From assembly GCA_951799405.1 (NCBI GenBank), contig CATOGX010000043.1, forward strand, positions 62,001 to 126,000: 64,000 nt of DNA, written 5' to 3'. Position numbers and translations under genes: made by a program. Shown in pieces: positions 9,796 through 17,978 of the stretch. Origin of the DNA: Agapetus fuscipes. Lineage: Eukaryota; Arthropoda; Insecta; Trichoptera; Glossosomatidae. Under the pieces are notes generated by a model. It saw only the letters and a list, made by a program, of their open reading frames with translations. It was not told the origin of the DNA and did no database searches. Numbering within the stretch: position 1 is the first letter of the stretch; the number at the start of each line of letters is the position of its first letter.

Positions 9796-10320
9796 CTGGG
9801 GAGACACAGAAGTTACAGTGTTGTAGGCAAGGTGGAAGCCTGGGGAGACACAGAAGTTACAGTGTTGTAGGCAAGGTGGAAGCCTGGGGAGACACAGCAG
9901 TTACAGTGTTGTAGGCGAGGTGGAAGCCTGGGGAGACACAGCAGTTACAGTGTTGTAGGCGAGGTGGAAGCCTGGGGAGACACAGCAGTTACAGTGTTGT
10001 AGGCGAGGTGGAAGCCTGGGGAGACACAGCAGTTACAGTGTTGTAGGCGAGGTGGAAGCCTGGGGAGACACAGCAGTTACAGTGTTGTAGGCGAGGTGGA
10101 AGCCTGGGGAGACACAGCAGTTACAGTGTTGTAGGCGAGGTGGAAGCCTGGGGAGACACAGCAGTTACAGTGTTGTAGGCGAGGTGGAAGCCTGGGGAGA
10201 CACAGCAGTTACAGTGTTGTAGGCGAGGTGGAAGCCTGGGGAGACACAGCAGTTACAGTGTTGTAGGCGAGGTGGAAGCCTGGGGAGACACAGCAGTTAC
10301 AGTGTTGTAGGCAAGGTGGG
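9788..10320 (-). repeat. Nhe2: 44-bp tandem array carrying the exon 3 splice acceptor (12 copies)
   Basis: Twelve full 44-bp units plus a partial one follow head to tail, starting inside the first bases of exon 3 and extending into intron 2. Read on the gene strand, each unit has a branch-point-like ctgtaact, the tract gtgtctccccag, and then gcttccac, the first eight bases of exon 3. The two exon-proximal units carry a T where the others have a G just upstream of the tract, giving them a longer pyrimidine run. Units 3-12 are nearly identical, so the expansion is recent or homogenised. Confidence 0.95.
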
Positions 10321-11018
10321 TTATGAGGGATCTGGAAGCCTTGATGTCATGGGAGATATGCTGGTAAAGGTAGACCAATAAAAGCACAACCGCAGGTGTA
10401 GATGTAAAGCTTTATATATATATAGATACTTGTAAAGCTTTTGCAATGAAGGTAGGCAGCCTCACACCGATATCAGTTAAATATTAGAACTAGATAAATG
10501 GACTCAGCACACAAATAAACTTAAGCAAAATCATACGGCCGGGTTGCTAGGGAAAATTCAAACCAATATTATGTTATCGATTGCTATGGACCGTTGTCCA
10601 ATACAAGCGTGACGTTTGCCCGTTGACAAATAAGTTCTACATTCAAATTTGTGCAGAGTCAATGATCACTTAAATAAAAGTGTAGCTAGATATACTCATA
10701 ACCTTGTTTTCTTGTAGAACAGGTCTGTTTTCCTTCCCTCTTGCCACTCTACCATTCTACCCCCCTACCATCCCATCGTTCTGCCACCCTCTCGTTTTCC
10801 CAACATTCTACCACCCTCCCCCCCCTGGTATATCGATTTGGCCCAATTGCCATTCGGCAAACCACGTGGCTCGGCAAAGGCCAAAGTTAACTATCCACAT
10901 TGTCAAATCAATACCACGCGCAAAGAACTTGCCGAAATAATAAAATAATAATCACGTAAAGGCCCTGCCTTCATACTAAGCCTTGACTGCGCCATAAAAA
11001 CTATGAAAGAAAGTGGTC
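10321..11018. other. No gene recognised; C/T-rich patch
   Basis: Intronic. 10728-10830 is pyrimidine-rich (repeated ctaccattctaccccc, ccaccctc). Confidence 0.5.
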
Positions 11019-11145
11019 GACCCATTGGTCTATTAGAGCTGGAGCTTCGGGACGTTTCGCCCATGTCCACAATGGGCTACTTCAGCGATGTTTTGGTGGT
11101 GAAACTGACCTTCAAATTTATTCCAGACCTCCTTTATACAAGAAC
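11019..11145 (-). repeat. Repeat H
   Basis: On the minus strand it reads gctgaagtagcccattgtgg, acatgggcgaaacgtc and gaagctccagctct. The same block, plus orientation, is at 17170-17255. The style (a stem-like stretch ending in gcgaaacgtc) recalls ends of Penelope-like elements, but that is inference. Confidence 0.5.
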
Positions 11146-11183
11146 AATGGCAGATCCAATTTAGAGCTAATAATAAATAATAA

Positions 11184-11445
11184 AATATCAGGATGATTCA
11201 TTTGATGAGCGCTGTTTTGTGTGAATCATACCTCAAAGGTCCTCTGCGAGCTTGATCGTCGCTATAGAAAGCGCCAATTGCTGTAAGACAGGATGGACCT
11301 TTGGTGACCGGTCTATGGTAAAGGTATATGAATATTTCAAACCAGAAAAAAGCATATTTGAAAAAATAAATTATATATTTTTAGTGCTCTGCATGGGATC
11401 CGAGCCCACGACCTTCCATTTACGAGTGCAAAGATTGACTTGTAG
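11184..11445 (-). mobile_element. SINE-A
   Basis: Inverted copy: 3' end gatgattcatttgatgagcg on the left, B box complement gggatccgagcccacg and head tccatttacgagtg on the right. A short deletion removes part of the gaattctcaagcaag segment. Confidence 0.85.
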
Positions 11446-13896
11446 TATATTTGATGCAGACGATGTTTCTAGCTTCAGAATCTCCCAGCTAGGAGATTGG
11501 CCTTTCAGCCCGGAGGCTTTTGTTTCACTTCAGAATAATATTTTTTATTGAATTATAAAAACACAAGACTTTTGTGAAATGAAAATAAAAGATGAAAGGA
11601 TATGCAAATGTTTTTTCAAGAAATGAACTCGAGGTTTATTTTCAAAGATATTTTTGTAATTTAAAATAGACGCAATATCCAACAACCAAGATGTTTATTC
11701 TATGAACTTTACTGTCTGCAAAAAGCTTGATTTTCAGTAAAAGAGTCAGAAAGCCTGTCCATTTGGCTTATAGGAGTCAAGGGCACGCATCTGACATGGA
11801 GAGTACTTAAAAAAAAAGTCGTTTAAGATCTACGAGAAATAACTAACGCCACCTAAGTGTTACTTCTAACAGAGATCAGCGATTGTAATGGCTATCTTTA
11901 TTTTAGATGCATCGGCTTTTAATAGGAATTGGGTGCTTAAATTTGCCTTATCTTCGCCCTCCTGACCCACTAGGGACTGGGTTAATGTATTGGATTTCGG
12001 AAAAATGATGTCTTTTGTTCAACAGGCGGCCCCATAAATAAGCTCATGTAGAACAGGGATTTCCAGACGGCGCTCAGAAACCTTGAAGGCTGTTACTGTC
12101 GCTCTATCACTATTACGCTAGGGTTGGCCAGAGCCACTGCTTAATTTTCTTTCTATCGTGACATTTTAGCCGTTCTGTCTCCGACGGTTCAGCGTTTAGC
12201 AAATGGAAACTCTTTTTTATTTTCACACACAAGAAGCTAGTGTTATGCCATTATGATTCCCTGCTCTCTAAACAGTAGGCTCTAATTTCTTGCTTAGTTG
12301 AGTTAACCATACCGTAACAAAAACTCGGATTAGAAAAAAAAATGCGGCATGTCTGCCCCCATAGCGGGAAACAAACTTCAGCCTTCTGCTCCTGAACGCA
12401 ATAGAGCTACGGCATGGACTACGGACAGTTATGAACAATCTATGATGCAAAGGATTCCCATTTTATGCACACACACAAACAATCGCGTGATAATTTCCTC
12501 TTACTAACGCTATAAGCGGACTTACAACAAAACCTGTAAGTTCTTTACATACACTTGCCGACTTTCCCTGAAACATGAGTGGCATTGGCAAAAGCTCATT
12601 ATTCTTTATATTGCTTTTCTTTTTTTAGTGTCTGTGATAAGGTCTGTGAAGCCTCTAGATGTCAGATACTTGTATTGGTCGAGATTGTGTGAGTGTTTAC
12701 TCGAATATTCTAAGTAGAATGTTCTAGCAAAATCTTGCATGTGCCAGCTCTCAATGTTTCGAGAATCATCCGTAGTCTTACTATATATAACGGCCAGATT
12801 TCTGTGCAACCAAAGAGGTCAAGCGACTGTAGTATTCGGTAGGTATGAAGTTAATTCTGAATGTGAACTGTATTTAAAATAAAGTGTGAAAAACAAATCA
12901 CCGAAATTCTTATAAAACTGAACCCCGAAAATCATAACAATGTGATGAGTGGTCAGCCTTACACCAACGCTTTAGCTTATAGTCGCGTTGCCTTAACGTA
13001 ATCCCGCTGAAAGGTTTTCACGAATATGATGAATAGACCACTGCTACAGCTTATACAACATGGCAATATAGGAAACTGTGGACTTGTATGGAAACACAGA
13101 AAGCTCTCTCTAACACATAATGTAAGTGGAGCAGGGTTCACTTTATGTGCTGCTGACACATACTACACTTTGTATTCATTAAATCAACATTCTTACGATT
13201 TCTTGGGTTTAATTTAATAAAACTTCGATTAAATTTATTTTTCTCGTTTTTTTTAGTATTTGCTCACATTTTAATTTTTGTGCTTCTCGTGTTACGGCTC
13301 GAGTACCTACTAATGCCATTCACATCACTGCAATCCGTATTTATAGGTGACTAAAGGGTTTATATTCTAGCATACACCAGACCATACCGGAATCGTCTCT
13401 AGCAGAAGTTTCGAGCAAACACGAGTAGGTAGAACCATCTAAATATCTAAGTCTAGGCACACATTAGTAAGTAAAATAAACAATCATAAGTAAATATACA
13501 CAGACATAAACTCTATCTTAATCTAAACTGTGTACATTCGTGAAAATATAATGATAAATAACGATTAATGTAAGAAAAATATACCAAGCGGTGGTCAGAG
13601 CCTCTGCAGATCTGTCTAACCTTTTACCTATCAGCCATTCCAACATAAGCTATAGTCGAGATCAAAATCTCCTCATAAATATGCTTCCACGCAGGTTCTC
13701 ATAGGAAAACTGGACCACTGATAAACATAGACTCTACAACTTTTGCCATCTTTTGCTAAAACAAGAGTAGAAAAGGTAGAGAAAACTAATCTGCACCAGA
13801 ATATAAAAAAAAGAAATAGCAGTCATTTTTTTACCTGAGTGGTGGTCAACCTCACACCAAATTATTACAAATTATAACGGAAATACTTACCATACT
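11446..13896. other. No gene recognised; scattered D remnants
   Basis: Intronic AT-rich DNA. Minus-strand D pieces are at 12552-12600 (ccgactttccctgaaaca), 12943-12975 (gtggtcagccttacacc) and 13735-13865 (ttttgctaaaacaagag, gtggtcaacctcacacc). Nothing else stands out. Confidence 0.5.
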
Positions 13897-13980
13897 TGCC
13901 ACCTTAAAGGTAAAACTAAATAAGTGCTGATTCACTGATTGGAGAAATCGTGGATTTAACATTATATTTGGTGTAACTTC
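13897..13980 (+). repeat. Repeat E, left part of an interrupted copy
   Basis: Matches 10-100 of the copy at the window start (gccaccttaaaggtaaaac to taacttctcatagtaat). The right part resumes after a SINE-A tail and a D repeat. Confidence 0.8.
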
Positions 13981-14056
13981 TCATAGTAATAATAATAATA
14001 TTAAGATTATTTATTTGGTGAGCGCTGTTTTTGTGTGAATCACACCTCAAGATAGT
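13981..14056 (-). mobile_element. SINE-A 3' tail fragment
   Basis: ATT-rich tail, then ttatttggtgagcgctgttt and gtgtgaatcacacctcaag, ending abruptly. Confidence 0.8.
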
Positions 14057-14106
14057 AAGTGAACTAATTATAAGGAATTGCTCATGACAAACTTTTAAAT
14101 TACAGG

Positions 14107-14366
14107 ATTGTCTATTCCTTGACTTATAGGTTGGTATGAGGCTGACCACCCATACTGTACAAAATGGTTCACTTTGCCAATGTCACCCCTGTTTCAGGGA
14201 AGGTCGGCAAAAGTTGTGGGGCTTATGTTTATTTGAGGTTTGGATTTTATTTGTAAGTACGCATTCAGCATTTTTAAGCGCGAACTACACGTGTTGGTTT
14301 GTGGGCATTCATCTGAGAGCTTTAAATGAATATTATATCCTTGCAACTTAGATTATAGATTATTAT
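14107..14366 (+). repeat. Repeat D, near full length
   Basis: Runs from ttgacttataggttggtat through ggttcactttgccaatgtca and tttgaggtttggatttta to cttgcaacttagattataga. It lies inside an E copy. Confidence 0.9.
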
Positions 14367-14368
14367 AG

Positions 14369-14437
14369 TCACGCTTTTTTAATGTTTTCTCTCGTAGAAA
14401 ATACGACAAAAGGTGTATTTATCTGAGAAACCCAAGT
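14369..14437 (+). repeat. Repeat E, right part of the interrupted copy
   Basis: Continues the E sequence: ttttctctcgtagaaaat and tatctgagaaaccc match 140-210. Confidence 0.75.
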
Positions 14438-14888
14438 CCCCAAACCCAAGCTCCTCTTCTCCAGAAGCTTCACTGGCTCCGTATCCCGGAGCGCATCGAG
14501 TTCAAAGTGTGCACGATGGCCCACAAAGCTCTGTTTGGAAAAACACCCAAATATCACGCTGATCTAATCAAACCAGTCACCTTTGGCAAAAAAAGCCTAA
14601 CACTGCGCTCGGCTGAAACCGGAGCCAAATCAAAGATTGAAAAACCGATAAGAAGAGTTAACACAATCTTTGGAGAGCGTGCTTTTGCAGTTTGCAGGTC
14701 CTCTGGCCTGGAACCACCTGCCACATCATGTGAGAGAACTAGAGGACCATGGAAAGTTCCGGAATGCACTGACAAGCAAATTTCTGGCCTCACATGCGCA
14801 AGCGCCCTTGAAGTGACGACATCACGAAACGGCGCTATAAAGAAATCACCAACTCATCATCGTCAACTCAATATGTCAATTATTTAGT
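14438..14888 (+). pseudogene. L2/CR1-like LINE, 3' coding remnant
   Basis: Encodes the C-terminal stretch that follows the reverse-transcriptase domain in L2/CR1-like LINEs: LHWLRIPERIEFKVCTMAHK, then ALFGKTPKYHADLIKPV and FGERAFAV. A frameshift after FGERAFAV, within the usual A-P-x-x-W-N block, breaks the frame. The 3' end carries gcgcccttgaagtgac, cacgaaacggcgcta and aactcatcatcgtc. A sister copy is at 50500-50885, and a 3'-tip fragment sits inside an M1 element at 35680-35745. Confidence 0.85.
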
Positions 14889-15087
14889 TTCAACTTTGAG
14901 GTCTGGATATGAAAATCTCACAGACCATATTTCTACATGTTGGAATTTTTTCACGAACCCAAGGAGCCCATAACAGTCAAATAAATTGCACCAATCTCCC
15001 CTTCTCTACGTTATCTCCGCATTCCTAGCATTCTTCCTCATTCCTTCACAATCCTTCATTGTTACATGCCCGAATAAAACATTCAAA

Positions 15088-15245
15088 TGATCTACAACTG
15101 ACCCCACTTCAACTGAAAGTGGTTGGTGTGATGCCGGCCCCTTACCCGTATAAAATAAATAGGTCCCGAATCGCCACACGCGACTGCCTCGTGGATAACG
15201 CAGGCAATAAGATATACTGTATGTGTAGCTTAGTTGCGTTTACAA
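15088..15245 (+). mobile_element. SINE-B, 3' half
   Basis: Begins in the hairpin region (ccacttcaactgaaagtgg) and runs through gccggccccttacccgt and aaataggtcccgaatcgcca to gtgtagcttagttgcg. A hAT-like element follows directly. Confidence 0.85.
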
Positions 15246-15808
15246 CAGGGGTCTCCAAGCTTTTTTACCCAAGGGCCGAATTGAAACTTCTAGCTGGTAT
15301 GGCAGACCAACAGGGGCTGGGTGACTTGTCCCCAGGGTATACATTTTGAAAATTTGACACTTGGAAACAGTGTTTTTAAGCATTTACAGTCTATTTTAAT
15401 TTTAAAACATTAAAGTTTTAACATTGATATTCTTAGACATTTTGGTCGTCCGTTGAGCCCACACTTTGACAAACTAATGATGCCTAGGCTGGAAGTCTCA
15501 TCACCACGGTCATTCTTACCTACTGAATATCAGTAATATTTGCATGAAAACTAATCAGCTGTTCACTTGCGGCCATCTTGGATTGACAGGTCTTCATACA
15601 AATGCATCATTAGTTTGTCCAAGCGCGGGCTCAACAAACGACTAAAATGTCTAAGAAGAGCACCGTAAGTGTGTCTGAGGCTAACTGTATTGAGAACTAA
15701 CTTTGCGTTCTCAATATCTAAAACTTTGTTCTTATTGGCGTCTGCGGGCCGGACCAACCCCTTCCGCGGGCCGCACTTGGCCCGCGGACCTTAGTTTGGA
15801 GACCCCTG
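15246..15808. mobile_element. hAT-like nonautonomous transposon with nested foldbacks
   Basis: The left end CAGGGGTCTCCAAGCTT and right end complement CAGGGGTCTCCAAACTAA form inverted termini of hAT type. The flanking 8-mers GTTTACAA and ATCTACAA agree at 6 of 8 positions, as an aged 8-bp target duplication would. The right subterminal region is GC-rich (gcgggccgcacttggccc), typical of such elements. Inside is a second inverted pair (tttgacaaactaatgatg and its complement). Within that lies a rearranged M4 copy at 15491-15600. No transposase frame. Confidence 0.75.
15491..15600. mobile_element. M4 foldback, rearranged copy
   Basis: Left terminus ggaagtctcatcaccacgg as in the copy at 57191. 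The core (ttcacttgcggccatcttgg) is in the opposite orientation and the right terminus is missing. Confidence 0.65.
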
Positions 15809-15837
15809 ATCTACAATTATTACTTATTTCAAGCCGA

Positions 15838-16290
15838 CAATGTTTACTCAGCCTTCACAAGAAATGAGTACCAACTCCCTCGGGAGCTGGGAGCCCCCCC
15901 CCTTCAACGGAAGTGATTGGCGCAAGGCCGGCCCCCTTACCTGTAAAAATAAAAAGGTTCCACTCGCCACATCACTGCCTTAGTTCTTGTTTGCCGTATA
16001 GACCATTAAACTAATTTTACATGAGCAGTGTGTGTATGTGTACTGGACCAATGTTTCTTATGAAAACTGAAAATTGATTAAAAAAAATATTCAAAACAAC
16101 TCTCACCTTATCGAGTTATACATTTTTTCTTAGCTTAGATTGTGTAACTGCATTAAAAAGTCATATTTGACAAAATTGGTCTATAAGGCAAACAAGAACT
16201 GGGGGAGCGACATGTCACTCCTTCGGGAAGAACACGGAAAAAAAGTGACACTATGTGTGTAGCTTAGTCGTGTCTTCACGTTAGTCACGT
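15838..16290 (+). mobile_element. SINE-B 3' part split by an M2 element
   Basis: The body is recognisable to about 15980 (gggagctgggagcc, ggccggcccccttacctg, aggttccactcgcca) and resumes at about 16201 to the end (ccttcgggaagaacacgg, gtgtgtagcttagtcgtg). The intervening 219 bp are an M2 foldback. Confidence 0.8.
15982..16200. mobile_element. M2 foldback element inside SINE-B
   Basis: Its ends are AGTTCTTGTTTGCC..ATAGACCA and the exact complement with one mismatch. The interior matches two other copies (16418-16655 and 49803-50029), for example accaatgtttcttatgaaaa and ctgaaaattgatt. Confidence 0.88.
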
Positions 16291-16417
16291 TCTACAAAAT
16301 GAAGGCAATCTAATATCTTTGTCCCTCCATACAATTCCTTTTATTCCATCACTTGTCTTCCCCACCCCCTCCCTGCTACATTAGTAAGACTTACAGTAAG
16401 CTACATCTTGTGTCTTC

Positions 16418-16655
16418 AGTGCTTGTATGGCTTATCTACCATTAGATTCAAAGTTGACATTTCAATGACATTGTCTTAAGAATCACATTCTACACAATCT
16501 GAGCTAAGAAAAAAACGTAAAACACGATAATGTGAGAGCTGTTTTTGGTATTTTCAAAATCAATTTCCAGTTTTCATAAGACACATTGGTCCAGTACACA
16601 TACACACACTGCTCATGTGAAATTGCCTCTGATAGACATAACACAAACAAGCACT
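16418..16655. mobile_element. M2 foldback element
   Basis: Ends agtgcttgtatggcttat on the left and acacaaacaagcact on the right are inverted. The interior includes ccagttttcataagacacat and tggtccagtacacat. No clear target duplication. Confidence 0.82.
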
Positions 16656-16739
16656 TAGGGGACGATCTACCAGCTTCTACCACAAGCTTTGTATTGTATT
16701 TCTTGTATCGCCTCGGGCTCTGTACCAATTCTGTCCCCC

Positions 16740-16812
16740 AAGTAACGTTTATAAAAACTTCGTAGAAACTTAAACGATCACCAGGGGCGCGATTATGGTT
16801 TACATTCATTTA
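16740..16812 (+). repeat. Motif F
   Basis: The copy reads gtaacgtttataaaaactt, aaacgatcaccaggggcgcg and tttacattcattta. Confidence 0.45.
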
Positions 16813-17041
16813 TTTTAAATGTTGTGATTGAGTTTACGACGTTGAGTTGCTTACTTGCGATGCAGGATTCAATCAGAAGAAAAGTAAGGGAATTTGTGAC
16901 GTCACAAAAGCTACAACGATCTGCTGATTGTGATTTTATTTTGTTCACTCCCTTTCCTTGTTTTTCATGTAAGTCATGACACCAGAAGAAAAGATAAAAT
17001 ATTGACATAGTTCTTATATGGTTCTATTTGAATGCTGGCAA

Positions 17042-17075
17042 ACGCGCGATAGCTTAGTTGGTAGAACGCTTGCGT
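17042..17075 (+). repeat. SINE-B-like tRNA head fragment
   Basis: The A box region gatagcttagttggtagaac with gcttgcg is present without the B box. Confidence 0.55.
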
Positions 17076-17109
17076 TTTGCCCCCTGACATGGAATGATCA
17101 CCAGCAATA

Positions 17110-17310
17110 GTGTATTTCCGGTTTCGATGTCTATTGCACTGTGTCATACAGTTTCATCAAGATCATCTTCAACATTACACTTTTACGCTGAATAAGTCCA
17201 TCGTAGACATGGGCGAAACGTCCGGAAGCTCCAACTCTCACAGACCACGGCAACATATCCCAGAAAGCAACTCTGCAGCATCATCAGCCGGCCTTATACT
17301 TATTTAAGAG
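17110..17310 (+). repeat. Repeat H, longer copy
   Basis: Contains gctgaataagtccatcgta, gacatgggcgaaacgtcc and gaagctccaactct, matching 11019-11145 in inverse orientation, with further downstream sequence. Confidence 0.5.
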
Positions 17311-17357
17311 TTGTATAGCTTATCTAGCGTTAGCATTTCAACTATCAAACAGTGTGA

Positions 17358-17627
17358 GTGTTCGATGGCTCAGTTGGTAGAACGCTTGCATTTAATACCG
17401 AGAGCAAGAGTTCGATTCCAAGGTTTACTCAGCCTTCACAAGAAATGAGAACCAGCCCCCCCCCCCGGGAGCTAGGAAACCCCCACTTGAACTGAAAGTG
17501 GTTGGTATGAGGCCGGCCCCCTTACCTGTAAAAATAAAATAGGTCCCGAATCGCCACATGCGACCCCTTCGGAGATAACTTAGGCAAGCAGTTGCACTAT
17601 ATTTGTAGCTTAGTTGCATTTTTTTTA
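17358..17627 (+). mobile_element. SINE-B, internally deleted subfamily
   Basis: Head gatggctcagttggtagaac; the B box gagttcgattcc then jumps directly to aaggtttactcagcc, skipping about 90 bp of body. The same deletion is in the copy at 38123. It ends gtagcttagttgca plus a T-run. Confidence 0.88.
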
Positions 17628-17639
17628 ATAGTCTAATAA

Positions 17640-17978
17640 CAGAAAAACACTATAAATCTTATCGATTCTTCAGCAACATCGGATATTGTGAAAATTTATA
17701 GACTGGGAATTAGAAAAACTGATTCATGTCGTCCAGTTAAGGTTGAATTTAGAGACCCGATAACAGTGAAAAAACTATTAAACTTCAAACGTATTATACC
17801 CAATGGAATAAAATTGAAACCAGATCAAACATATCAACAGAGGAAACAATTGATGGAGTTAAGGACTGAGTTGGAGGAGAGGAAAAAGAAGGGAGAGGTT
17901 AATTTAACCATAAAGTATATAAACTCGTCACCAAAAATTGTTTCAAGCACACCAAAAAACTACAGAGACATAAATTAA
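17640..17978 (+). pseudogene. LINE ORF1 C-terminal fragment
   Basis: About 112 codons are open, without a native start. The visible protein has KIYRLGIRKTDSCRPVKVEF, LKPDQTYQQRKQLMELR and a Glu/Lys-rich stretch ending LTIKYINSSPKIV. This is the usual C-terminal part of ORF1 proteins in Jockey/CR1-type LINEs, which bind RNA and chaperone retrotransposition. The zinc-knuckle or N-terminal region is lost with the truncation. The stop at 17976-17978 overlaps the open ORF2 frame, fitting coupled translation of ORF2. Confidence 0.8.

Noticed and set aside
9518..9826. Plus-strand open frame over exon 3
   Set aside because: It is the antisense shadow of a GC-rich exon. The minus-strand translation has unmistakable exchanger motifs and correct splice sites.
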